From Arthrobacter sp. FB24 (GTDB lineage: Bacteria > Actinomycetota > Actinomycetes > Actinomycetales > Micrococcaceae), in contig NC_008541.1 of the NCBI RefSeq assembly GCF_000196235.1, positions 2,108,001 to 2,172,000 on the forward strand: a stretch of 64,000 nt of DNA. The letters run 5' to 3'. Numbering within the stretch: the stretch's first letter is position 1; every line of letters starts with the position of its first letter. Under the pieces are notes generated by a model that was given only the letters and a program-made list of their open reading frames with translations, made no database searches and was not told where the DNA came from. Positions 21,998 to 31,543 of the stretch are shown here, piece by piece. The position numbers and the translations under genes were made by a program.

Positions 21998-22022
21998 TGC
22001 CTGCACTACCAGTCACATGTCC
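21992..22022 (-). promoter_or_regulatory. RAT element (LicT/BglG antiterminator RNA)
   Basis: On the minus strand the sequence runs GGACATGTGACTGG, then TAGTGCAGGCAGGATCC. It keeps the GGA start, ACTG and GCAGGCA boxes and the closing CC of known bgl/lic RAT sites. Its 3' end overlaps the 5' arm of the terminator by six bases (21992-21997), so RAT and terminator are mutually exclusive. Confidence 0.85.
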
Positions 22023-22554
22023 ACGATCAACGTAACATGCAATCCCGAAACCGTGCAAGGGTTCTTTCGAGGGCGTCGTTGCGGGAGCAGGATGCTGATT
22101 TGGGCGGATCGCCGCTCGTTGCAGCTGCCTCAGTTCGAGCGGCGCTGCATCAGCGGCAGAGCCATCCGGCACGACGGCGCGCCAGGTACGTCCGGGTCGG
22201 CTGCCTTCGGTGGCTCCTGTAACGGCTTCTTCGAGCAAGAGGGCGGTTGGTCCACTGGCGAGCCCGGTGGCGAGTGAAAAGGTGGTGAAGCCGATTATTG
22301 CGACGGCGTGGACGGGCATGTGCCCGTCCACGCCGTCCGAGATGCATCTTGGGAGGACGCTTGGCGTGGTCGGGTAGCGGCCAAAGGCGGTCCTTGTAAG
22401 TCCCAAAGTGTGTCCCTTCATTCAAACCGGCGGTTTGCGCCAGGGATACATGTTTTCGTGCCCAACCCGGTGGGAACGCGACGAGTGTGCGCGGATTCTG
22501 GCTGTGCTTCTTCAGGCAACGCCAAACCAGGGCGATGCAGGGCCGTGATCCGGA
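22023..22554. other. Intergenic region between mandelate and bgl operons
   Basis: No supported gene. The bgl promoter should lie just beyond 22022. A minus-strand frame here reads MPVHAVAIIGFTTFSLATGL, faintly like one MFS helix, but no further helices follow, so it is not called. A perfect palindrome lies at 22302-22337. Confidence 0.4.
22302..22337. repeat. Perfect 17-bp inverted repeat with 2-nt spacer
   Basis: GACGGCGTGGACGGGCA at 22302-22318 is the exact reverse complement of 22321-22337. The spacer is TG. It is too tight for a normal hairpin loop without opening pairs, and no U-tract flanks it on either strand. A cruciform, an operator or a terminator between two operons are all possible. 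Confidence 0.75.
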
Positions 22555-23487
22555 CTATCGTGGAGTGACCGTCCGCCTTTCTGGGAGAGGTTGACGGGCG
22601 AGGAGGGTGAGCGTCCACAACACCGGAGTCGCGACGCCCGCCTCGGCGCCCAGTCGCACGACCGCGCCGCCGATATAGTCGATCTCGGTGCGGCGGCCGG
22701 CTTCCCTATCCTGCAGCATTGATGTCTTGTGGCTGCCATGGTTTTCGTAAGCGTTGGTGATCGCCGCTTTTACACGAGCAAGGGATATGACTACCCCCGC
22801 GCTTGCAGCAACAGCGGCCGTCTCGGCCAGCACATGGTCGACCAGTTCTTTGCTTTCCTTGCTCTTACCGATCTGTCCCACCGTTTGGCCGCTGACGGCA
22901 CTGAGCGTATTCAGTGCTGCGTTGAACGCGACCTTTTCCCAGATCACCGGGAGGATATCTACTTCGAGGACCGGGTTCAGCCGTGCTTCCTGAAGGACTC
23001 TGAACGGCCAAGGGAGTACGGAGGCTTGACGGGCGGAGTAGGAGCCGAAGCGCACTTTTCCGCTGTTGCTGGTCGTGAGAACACCGGGTCGTTCGAGATC
23101 GACGGGAAAGTCGGTAGTGCCGATCCATGTCCGGTCCGGACCAAAATGGCGGGCTAGTTCCACTCCGTTGCCCAGGCCGTTCTGGAGAGTGATTCCGTGA
23201 GTTTCCGGACCGATAAGGTGGCCGATGGATTCTAGGGCCGGGGCGGTGTGGAAGCCCTTCGTGAAGACCATGACCAGGTCAAGAATGTCGCGGAAGTCGG
23301 AGGCCAATCCTGCACTCGCGTGCGTATGTTCTGCGCCGTCTTCGGTTGTGAGCGCGATTCCCTCACTGTTGAGCACGTTGATCGTGTTTGGCGCGGCGTC
23401 GATGAATACAACGGCTTGGCCGGCGATTTGCAGTCTGGCCCCGAAAAGCTGGCCCATGGCTCCAGCGCCGAGAATACCGATTTTCAC
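22555..23487 (-). CDS. Ketopantoate reductase-family dehydrogenase, candidate D-mandelate dehydrogenase
   Basis: The 310-residue protein belongs to the PanE/ApbA family: an N-terminal Rossmann motif KIGILGAGAMGQLFGARL, the LQNGLGNG segment, and a C-terminal helical domain with a Lys-Asn-type active site (PVIWEKVAFNAALNTLSAV). Family members reduce 2-keto acids with NAD(P)H; ketopantoate is the classic substrate, but known D-mandelate dehydrogenases also belong to this fold. It is the last gene of the benzoylformate operon, 19 bp after the aldehyde dehydrogenase, which favours D-mandelate to benzoylformate oxidation. The start is a GTG at 23487; a frame to 23658 only overlaps the upstream gene. 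Confidence 0.8.
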   Translation of the reverse strand: MKIGILGAGAMGQLFGARLQIAGQAVVFIDAAPNTINVLNSEGIALTTEDGAEHTHASAGLASDFRDILDLVMVFTKGFHTAPALESIGHLIGPETHGITLQNGLGNGVELARHFGPDRTWIGTTDFPVDLERPGVLTTSNSGKVRFGSYSARQASVLPWPFRVLQEARLNPVLEVDILPVIWEKVAFNAALNTLSAVSGQTVGQIGKSKESKELVDHVLAETAAVAASAGVVISLARVKAAITNAYENHGSHKTSMLQDREAGRRTEIDYIGGAVVRLGAEAGVATPVLWTLTLLARQPLPERRTVTPR

Positions 23488-23506
23488 TTTGGTTTTGCCG
23501 TCCTGG

Positions 23507-25000
23507 TTAGAAGGGGTACTGGCGTGCTTCGTGCTGCACGCTGACCCAGTGGTCGGTGGTGAATTCGTCGATGGCCCACTCGCCGTTGAAGCGTCCGAGC
23601 CCAGAGCTCTTTTCGCCCCCGAATGCCACATGCGGTTCGTCGTTGACGGGAATGTCATTGACGTGGGTCATTCCTGCCTTTAGCCCGCGGGCGAACCTGA
23701 CGCCGCGTTCCGTGCTTTCAGTGAAAACGGCGCTGGAGAGGCCGAAGTCACTGTCGTTGGCCAATTCCAGGGCGTGTTGTTCGTCTCGGGCTTTGAGGAT
23801 CCCGACGAGTGGTCCGAAGATTTCCTCACGGGCTATCTCCATTTCCGCTGTGACATCGGCAAAGATGTGTGGCGGCAGGACCTGGCCAGCCGCCGGACCG
23901 CCCAGCAGGGTCCTGGCTCCTTCTTCGGCCGCCCTGGCTATTTTCTTCTCCAAGCCTTCGCGTTGCTTGCTGTTGATCACCGGCCCGATGACCGTGGCCG
24001 GGTCGGCCGGGTCGCCTATCGGCAACGTCCGGACGTGGTCGGCGAAACGGGTGAGAAATTCGTCGTAGATGCCGTCTTCGACGATGATTCTGTTGATGGC
24101 CATGCAGATCTGGCCCTGATGGAGGAACTTGCCCATGGCGGCGGCCCGAACCGCCTGGTCCAGGTCGGCGTCGGCGAGAACGACGAATGGGCTGTTACCG
24201 CCGAGTTCCAGTGCCACGTGCTTAAGATGCGATCCGGTGGCGGCAAGTCTGGCAACGTTTTGTCCCACAGGTGTTGATCCGGTAAAGGAAATGAAGGATG
24301 GTACGTGGTGCTCAACGAAGGCGTCACCGATTTCCGAACCTGCGCCGACGACGACGTTCAGCACGCCCGGCGGCAGGCCGGCCTCTTCGAAGACTCTGGC
24401 TAGGATGAGGCCGCCACTCACGGGTGTGTCGCTGGCTGGTTTGATCACCACGGCGTTGCCGAGTGCCAGTGCGGGTGCGATGGAGCGCTGAGTGAGATGG
24501 AGGGGGAAGTTCCACGGGCTGATTACTCCGACGACGCCGAGCGGCCGGCGGTACACGCGATTTTCCTTGCCTTTGGTATTTGATTCGAGAATCCGGCCTT
24601 GGACGCGGTGGGGGAAGGATGCTGACTCGACGGTGATTCCTTGCGCGGCGCCAAGTTCAATGTTGGCTTTCAGCACGGTGCTGCCGGATTCGGCGATCAG
24701 CCAGGAGGTGATTTCTTCACGGCGTTCCTCAAGGATTTGGGCCGCCCGTAGCAGCACCTGCTGACGTGCAGCCGGACTCTGGGCCGCCCAGTCAATTTGC
24801 GCCAGTGCGGCGGCTTCGTAAGCTTCGTCAAGATCGCCCAGATTGGCTTGGCGGATTGTGGTCAGCGTTTCACCGTTGTACGGGTTGGTGACGGTCAGGA
24901 TGTTCTCTGATCCGCCATCGCGCCAGTTACCGTTGATGAACTGCTTTCCGGGGATCCAGGTCGTGGCAGGTGATGCCTCGGGTGCGTGTTGGATTGTCAT
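23507..25000 (-). CDS. Aldehyde dehydrogenase, benzaldehyde/vanillin type
   Basis: The 497-residue NAD(P)-dependent enzyme has all ALDH landmarks: the cofactor-binding segment [21 protein letters not shown], the general base in LELGGNSPF, the catalytic cysteine C299 in GQICMAINR, and the EEIFGPL segment. Close resemblance to benzaldehyde dehydrogenases and its place between benzoylformate decarboxylase and an aromatic-acid transporter imply oxidation of benzaldehyde to benzoate in the cytosol. A strong GGAGAACC-type ribosome-binding site precedes the ATG. It is separated by 44 bp from the upstream MFS gene. Confidence 0.88.
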   Translation of the reverse strand: MTIQHAPEASPATTWIPGKQFINGNWRDGGSENILTVTNPYNGETLTTIRQANLGDLDEAYEAAALAQIDWAAQSPAARQQVLLRAAQILEERREEITSWLIAESGSTVLKANIELGAAQGITVESASFPHRVQGRILESNTKGKENRVYRRPLGVVGVISPWNFPLHLTQRSIAPALALGNAVVIKPASDTPVSGGLILARVFEEAGLPPGVLNVVVGAGSEIGDAFVEHHVPSFISFTGSTPVGQNVARLAATGSHLKHVALELGGNSPFVVLADADLDQAVRAAAMGKFLHQGQICMAINRIIVEDGIYDEFLTRFADHVRTLPIGDPADPATVIGPVINSKQREGLEKKIARAAEEGARTLLGGPAAGQVLPPHIFADVTAEMEIAREEIFGPLVGILKARDEQHALELANDSDFGLSSAVFTESTERGVRFARGLKAGMTHVNDIPVNDEPHVAFGGEKSSGLGRFNGEWAIDEFTTDHWVSVQHEARQYPF

Positions 25001-25044
25001 AATGGTTCTCCTTGGTGAGGGCTGATGGAGGTGACGTCACAGGT

Positions 25045-26400
25045 CTAGCTGATGCTGGACGTTTGGGATTCGGCAGGCTGCGGTTCGGCGTGCGATTCCT
25101 CGACGGTCTTGGTACGCGCAACCAGCAGCACCGCGGCGATGGCAATGACGCCAGGGATTGCGAAGATCAAAAAGTTCTGGCCCAGGGGCAGTTTGAGCCC
25201 GATCAGTGCTCCGCCCAGGATCGGCCCTGCGATGGCGCCGAACCGTCCCATCGCTGAGCACCACCTGACACCGGTGGAGCGTATTTCGGCCGGGTAGTAG
25301 TCGGCGCCAAAGGCGTGGACGACGGCGAGAGTCCCGATCGTGGTGGCGCCTGCGATGAAGAGGAGGATGTTGAGGAGCTCCGGGCCGGGGTGGGTTCCCA
25401 GCAGGATCAGCGACACGACGGCCAGGGCGAAGAAAATAACCAGGACCAGTTTGTTTCCGAAGCGATCACCCAGCCAGCCTCCGGCCAAGGCACCGACGGT
25501 GGCTCCGATGTTCAGGACGATAAGGAACTGCAGGCTGGATCCCAGGTCGTAGCCGCCGGCGATCATGATTTTCGGTAGCCAGGTGTTCAGGCCGTAGACC
25601 ATGAGCATGCACATTCCGAAGCTCAGCCACACCATCGGGGTGCCCAGGAGCCGGCCCTCTCGAAAGAGCCGAGACGCGGAAACCGACGGACGGTGCTGAG
25701 GGGCAGGAACTGTCCAGTGCACGTGCTCGTGGTTCTGGGTCGGCACTGCGCGGCGAAGCAGGGCGCGGGCCTCTGTTTCCTTCCCGCGGCTCATCAGAAA
25801 AGTCATGGACTCAGGCATCCACCGGTACAGGAAGGGGAGGAACAGCAGCGCTGCACCGCTAAGGAAGAAGACCGGTTTCCAGCCCAGAAGAGGCAGAACC
25901 CAGAGGGCGACGAGCGTAGCGACGATTGAACCGACGGAGTAGATACTGAGCATGATCGTCGTCAGGGCGTGGCGGTTGGCCCTCGGCGCGAGTTCGTTCA
26001 TCAGCGACACGATGTTGGGTATGACGCCGCCCAGGAAGATGCCGGTCAGGAACCGAAGCGCGCCGAAGGCTTCTGGTGTCGTAGCGAGCCCGGTTGCTAT
26101 TGCCGCCAGTGAGAAGAGCAGTGTGCCGTGAACGACCACTGGCCGCCGTCCGATCCTGTCGGCCAGGGAACCGAGGGTCAGGGCACCGATCATCATGCCG
26201 ATGAGGGCTGCGCTACCGAGCCAGCCTGCCTGATCAGGGGTGAGGGACCATTCCGTCATTAGGGTTGGCAGGACCGAGCCGTAGACAATCAGGTCGTATC
26301 CGTCGAAGAACATGATGAATGAGCAGCAGAGCAGCAAAATGATATGAAAACGATTAAGGCGGGCGTCCGCCATGGCTTTGATTGGCGTGAATTGCGTCAT
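25045..26400 (-). CDS. MFS transporter, aromatic acid:H+ symporter (AAHS) family
   Basis: The 451-residue protein has 12 predicted helices. It shows the AAHS signatures DGYDLIVYGSVLPTLM in helix 1 and LGSLADRIGRRPV in the first loop, a central loop of about 40 polar residues, and GGWLGDRFGNKL in the second half. AAHS proteins (BenK, PcaK type) import benzoate, hydroxybenzoates or related acids. Sitting 33 bp after benzoylformate decarboxylase, it is a likely importer of mandelate or phenylglyoxylate. It is a cytoplasmic-membrane protein. Confidence 0.9.
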   Translation of the reverse strand: MTQFTPIKAMADARLNRFHIILLLCCSFIMFFDGYDLIVYGSVLPTLMTEWSLTPDQAGWLGSAALIGMMIGALTLGSLADRIGRRPVVVHGTLLFSLAAIATGLATTPEAFGALRFLTGIFLGGVIPNIVSLMNELAPRANRHALTTIMLSIYSVGSIVATLVALWVLPLLGWKPVFFLSGAALLFLPFLYRWMPESMTFLMSRGKETEARALLRRAVPTQNHEHVHWTVPAPQHRPSVSASRLFREGRLLGTPMVWLSFGMCMLMVYGLNTWLPKIMIAGGYDLGSSLQFLIVLNIGATVGALAGGWLGDRFGNKLVLVIFFALAVVSLILLGTHPGPELLNILLFIAGATTIGTLAVVHAFGADYYPAEIRSTGVRWCSAMGRFGAIAGPILGGALIGLKLPLGQNFLIFAIPGVIAIAAVLLVARTKTVEESHAEPQPAESQTSSIS

Positions 26401-26433
26401 TGCGATTCTTCTGTCTCTAGGAAAATGCCGCGG

Positions 26434-28032
<1,599 letters not shown>

Positions 28033-28119
28033 TCATTTCACTCATCGATTTATTCAAGCGTAGGTATGCCACTGGTATGAGTCCAATGAATTCTGTCTCT
28101 AGCCAAAATGCATTTCATC

Positions 28120-28132
28120 TATAATCATTTAC
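28120..28132 (+). promoter_or_regulatory. -10 box for a leaderless LysR transcript
   Basis: A perfect TATAAT at 28120-28125 ends 7 nt before the ATG at 28133. Transcription would begin at or next to the start codon, as in actinobacterial leaderless mRNAs. No ribosome-binding site is present. No good -35 box is seen. Confidence 0.6.
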
Positions 28133-29020
28133 ATGGCCGATCTGGATTTAAATCTTGTGAAGACGTTTGTCAGCATCTACGAGACGCGGAGCCTGACCCA
28201 GACCGCTGCTGAGATGTGCATCACTCAGCCTTCTGTTAGCCATGCCCTGTCCAGGCTCCGACGACAGCTCGGCGACCCCCTGTTTACCCGCGGCGCAGGC
28301 GGGATGACCCCAACTCGGGTGGCCGTCGAACTCTTCTCAACTTTCAAGGCGTCGCTGAACGCAATCGATCTCGCCATTGACGGGACCAGAGACTTCGATC
28401 CGACCACCTCGAGTCGCACCTTCCGCCTCTGCCTTTCGGATCTGGGTGAAATGGCATTTCTGCCTGCACTCATGAAACGTCTCCTCGACAGCGCCCCGCA
28501 GATTGTGCTTGAGGTCGTTCCCATGCAGATCGACAAGGTGTCAGAGTGGCTCGCGCACGGGGCCGTGGACGCGGCCATTGCCAGCGTGCCCATCGGCGGA
28601 GCCATCCGCAGCCGAGTGATCGACCAAGAACACTACGTGTGCGTACTCCCCGACGGGGCGGGTGGGCTCGCCGAAAAAATGACCCTGTCGCAGTTCACCG
28701 GGATGCGGCACGTCGTCATCGACCCGTCGGCGGGACACCACCTTGCGGAGGCCGAAATAGCAGCCCTGGGCATCGAACGAAACATCGCTCTGCGTCTCCA
28801 CCACTTCTCGGTGTTGCCCCTGGTGTTGGCAGGGCAGAATCTGGCCGCCATCGTTCCGTCGAGGGTGGCCCGCATGTTCACGGAACAGGCGCCCCTTACC
28901 ATCCGGGAACTGCCATTTAATGTTCCGTCATTCGATGTATCGCTTTACTGGAACGGCACGGCCCCACGGTCCCGCGCGTTGCGCTGGTTTCATGAAACGG
29001 TCGCAGACTCCCTGAACTGA
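28133..29020 (+). CDS. LysR-family regulator of the mandelate/benzoylformate operon
   Basis: The 295-residue protein has an N-terminal LysR winged helix (DLNLVKTFVSIYETRSLTQT, then CITQPSVSHALSRLRRQLGD) and a C-terminal periplasmic-binding-fold effector domain from about residue 95. It is transcribed divergently from mdlC across 109 bp, the standard layout for a LysR activator of the adjacent operon. The effector is probably mandelate, benzoylformate or a related aromatic acid, by context only. The start codon follows a TATAAT at leaderless spacing. Confidence 0.9.
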   Translation: MADLDLNLVKTFVSIYETRSLTQTAAEMCITQPSVSHALSRLRRQLGDPLFTRGAGGMTPTRVAVELFSTFKASLNAIDLAIDGTRDFDPTTSSRTFRLCLSDLGEMAFLPALMKRLLDSAPQIVLEVVPMQIDKVSEWLAHGAVDAAIASVPIGGAIRSRVIDQEHYVCVLPDGAGGLAEKMTLSQFTGMRHVVIDPSAGHHLAEAEIAALGIERNIALRLHHFSVLPLVLAGQNLAAIVPSRVARMFTEQAPLTIRELPFNVPSFDVSLYWNGTAPRSRALRWFHETVADSLN

Positions 29021-29240
29021 AACCGTGCGGCGTGTACTCGTTGCACATTCCTACGTCGGGTCACCATCGCGACTGCCGTTTGGCGACTCCGTCTTGATTC
29101 TTACATTGATGGCCGCAGTGACCATAGACGGCGACCACTTTCTTGCCTCCGAAGGGATCCACGGTTTGCTGAAGAAGGTTGAGGCTAAGGGCAGAGTTAT
29201 ATATGTGCGCAATTCCTGCGAATAGCCCCACACAGATGCA

Positions 29241-29321
29241 ATGGCCTCATTCGCCATCGCCGAACTCTTCATCGTCGGAGCCCTCATTATCCGACTCGCC
29301 GTCCGCCTCTTCCGCTGCTGA
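29241..29321 (+). pseudogene. Detached C-terminal tail of an ABC-2 permease
   Basis: The frame MASFAIAELFIVGALIIRL, then AVRLFRC and a stop, is one hydrophobic helix with the RLAVRLFR ending seen in ABC-2/NatB-type permeases. The preceding helices are not upstream; they lie on the opposite strand directly downstream (29323-29544). It is a separated gene end, not a functional gene. Confidence 0.5.
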
Positions 29322-29322
29322 T

Positions 29323-29544
29323 GATGCCCGATTCGAGCGGTGGTGAGGTGCCGAAGGCGTTGCGGAGCAGGGTGGCGACGGGCGCTAAGAGCTGGAAGTA
29401 GGTGGAGGCCTGCGCAATCACGGCCCGGGGGCCGGAGATGATCAGGGTGATGGCGTAGAACGGCACGAAGGTCAGCGCCAAGAGGGGCCCGAAGATCGTG
29501 CCGGCGTTTTTCGCGGTGGGCATGATCGCGCCGATCGCGACGCA
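29323..29544 (-). pseudogene. Fragment of an ABC-2 (NatB-like) permease, late helices
   Basis: Reading the minus strand gives CVAIGAIMPTAKNAGTIFGP, LLALTFVPFYAITLIISGPR and STYFQLLAPVATLLRNAFGT, ending PPLESGI. This is the conserved late part of drug/sodium-type ABC-2 permeases. The N-terminal helices and the last helix are missing. The last helix appears on the plus strand ending at 29321, so the two 3' ends meet at 29322, as expected after inversion of the gene end. Confidence 0.55.
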
Positions 29545-29944
29545 CAAGGTCGACCAGTCCCGATCATGCGGCAATCCACGTTGGCGCATGCGTACCTTGA
29601 CTAGCGGTGTGCAGGGACCGTGAACGGATGAATGTTGTTGATCCCGCCAGTCTGCAGTCAGGGGCGAGCAAGGGCGCCTTCCAGCGACATTGAGGCGGAA
29701 TAACCCGGCGACGCCGTTGGGACGGGAGTTCTGGCAGCCACTTCCGTTCACGTACCCTAAACGCCGATAGCCTGCCTTCCGTAACCTCAAGGGGAGACGA
29801 ACTGATGCAGTGCTGTCCAGGCTCCGCACGCAGGGACTTTTGAGACCGGCGAGTCCACCTGGCTCCAGCCGGGGGAGGCAGTTCTTTCCTGATTCTGTTG
29901 TTAACCGAGAAGCGGCAGTAGGTGCGCTACCTGGCGGGCGACTT
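29545..29944. other. Intergenic region without a recognised gene
   Basis: Nothing supportable was found between the permease fragment and the GntR gene. The open frames here are continuations or shadows. The region flanks an apparent rearrangement and may hold unrecognisable decayed sequence. Confidence 0.35.
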
Positions 29945-30670
29945 CTATGGCTTGCTGCTGGCCTTAGCGACCGGTTCCATGAACGCGGGCTCTCCGCTGG
30001 TGAGGTCGACGTCGGACTCCCGAATCGCATATTTCATGGCCGCTTCTGCCGCCTCTGGGTCACCGGCTTCGATCGCGTCGAGCACCCGCCGATGGTCCGG
30101 GACCGGATCGAGCCACGCCGCGCCGGGATGATGCTGGATTCGGTTGCGCGCGTGGAGGGCGTGCACAATGACCACGTCAAGACGCATCATCAGTTCGTTT
30201 TGCGTCGCCCGCAGCAGGTGGAGGTGGAAGTCCTGGTCGGCCGCGGCGAGCCGTTCGACGTCCTGCCCCGCCCTCTCGAACTCGGCGAACGACCGGCGCA
30301 GCGCCTCAAGGTCTCCCGGCGTCCGATACTGTGCAGCCAGCTTCGCCGCGGCTGGTTCAATAACGTCCCGCAACTGGGAAAGTTCCGCGAGGAGACGGTC
30401 ATCGTCCCGTCGCGCGGAGCGCCGCCACATGATGACGTCGCTGTCCAGTAGCTTCCATGCCTTGCGGTCGTTCACAATTGTTCCGCGCTTTGGCCACGAG
30501 TCGATGAGCCCTTTCTCGCGGATGACGCGCAAGGCCTCCCGGATAGCGGTTTTGCTGACTCCGAACTCGGGCTCCAGGGCGTCGACGTCGATCCGACTAC
30601 CCGGGGGGTAGTCGCCCCGTACGATCCGGAGCCCGAGCATATCAACGAGTCCAGAGTGCAGATTGGTCAT
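29945..30670 (-). CDS. GntR-family (FCD/FadR subfamily) repressor
   Basis: The 241-residue regulator has an N-terminal winged helix (IVRGDYPPGSRIDVDALEPE, FGVSKTAIREALRVIREKGL) and an all-helical FCD effector domain with metal-ligand positions, for example DQDFHLHLLRAT and PVPDHRRVLDAIEAGD. It resembles DgoR-type regulators of sugar-acid catabolism. It diverges from the remnants of a sugar ABC importer and an enolase-superfamily sugar-acid dehydratase, so its ligand is probably an aldonate or its keto-deoxy product. The C-terminus of about 20 residues (SGEPAFMEPVAKASSKP) is variable. Confidence 0.88.
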   Translation of the reverse strand: MTNLHSGLVDMLGLRIVRGDYPPGSRIDVDALEPEFGVSKTAIREALRVIREKGLIDSWPKRGTIVNDRKAWKLLDSDVIMWRRSARRDDDRLLAELSQLRDVIEPAAAKLAAQYRTPGDLEALRRSFAEFERAGQDVERLAAADQDFHLHLLRATQNELMMRLDVVIVHALHARNRIQHHPGAAWLDPVPDHRRVLDAIEAGDPEAAEAAMKYAIRESDVDLTSGEPAFMEPVAKASSKP

Positions 30671-30776
30671 AGGGTAACTCTACCCGGCTCCAATTAACTA
30701 TTGCCTTTATACCTATTATTAGTAATATATATTGATGTGCCGAGATCGCCACACTGCCGCTTACGAAGGAGTAGCT
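30671..30776. promoter_or_regulatory. AT-rich divergent promoter region of the aldonate locus
   Basis: The 106-bp gap contains an unusually AT-rich block (about 30690-30736, including TATTATTAGTAATATATA). It is a likely site for the promoter and for GntR binding. No exact operator palindrome can be assigned. Confidence 0.4.
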
Positions 30777-30902
30777 ATGTCATCACGCCTATCCCGCCGC
30801 CCAAGAACTATTTCGATCTTGGCCGTCCTGGCAGCGGGCGCTACCGTGCTCGCTGGGTGTTCGTCTCCGTCCACCGGCGGCTCATCGGGTCATCATCCAT
30901 AA
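30777..30902 (+). pseudogene. Truncated sugar-binding lipoprotein (signal peptide only)
   Basis: The 41-codon ORF has a good ribosome-binding site (GAAGGAG) and encodes a lipoprotein signal peptide: MSSRLSRRPR, hydrophobic core ISILAVLAAGATVLAG, and lipobox LAGC with the cysteine at residue 28. It continues only to SSPSTGGSSGHHP and a stop. The binding domain is absent, and sequence of an ABC permease follows at once in another frame. A deletion has therefore joined the start of a binding-protein gene to a permease gene. Confidence 0.8.
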
Positions 30903-31536
30903 ACCTGCTCCCGGACTTCACCCGATTGGGCGTCTTTAGCGACGCCTTGGCTGATGGTCAGGTCGTCGGTTGGCTGTTGGACAGCCTCATCGTGGCCACC
31001 GGGACTACGGTTCTATCCATCGCGCTGGGTGTCCCGCTGGGTGTCCCGCTGGGCTACGCCCTGTCTCGATTCGCTTTCCGCGGCAAGGCCGCCGGTGGCA
31101 AGCGTTATTGTTCACTCAGATGCTGCCCGAGGCCCTGCTGGTGGTTCCGCTGTTCGCCATCTTCCGGCGATTCGACCTGCTGAACTCGCTGCACGGCCTG
31201 ATCCTGGCCGACACTGCATTCGCCCTGCCGGTAGTCGCTTTGATCCTCAAAGGTGCCATAGACGGCGTTCCCCGCGAGTTGGATGAGGCAGCACGGGTCG
31301 ACGGCAGCCGCCCACCCACCGTCCTCGCCCGCATAATCCTGCCACTGATAGCGCCGGCGATAGCCGCCGCCGCAGTGATCGCCTTCTTCAGCGCCTGGAA
31401 CGAGTACGTCTTCGCGGCCACTATCCAGACCATCATGGCCGTCGGCCTCTTGTTCACGCTGCCGGCCGTCGCCTTTTATCTGTTCGCACAACGATATGTC
31501 GTCAGCGGTATGACCGCGGGCGCCGTCAAAGGATGA
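30903..31536 (+). pseudogene. Sugar ABC transporter permease, truncated and frameshifted
   Basis: One frame gives a MalG-like segment (LPDFTRLGVFSDALADGQ, WLLDSLIVATGTTVLSIALG, YALSRFAFRGKAAGGK). Near 31100 the frame must shift by one to continue as LLFTQMLPEALLVVPLFAIF. The next part contains the EAA-type loop ELDEAARVDGSRPPTVLARI and the conserved end AFYLFAQRYVVSGMTAGAVK. The first membrane helices are missing. Loss of the N-terminus plus the frameshift should abolish function. It ends 7 bp before the dehydratase gene. Confidence 0.85.
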
Positions 31537-31543
31537 TCCACAA

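Noticed and set aside
22023..22400. Faint MFS-like helix on the minus strand (MPVHAVAIIGFTTFSLATGL)
   Set aside because: Only one hydrophobic segment; no second helix or motif, and it overlaps a perfect palindrome.
29025..29225. 66-codon frame after the LysR gene
   Set aside because: No ribosome-binding site, no family and short; probably chance.
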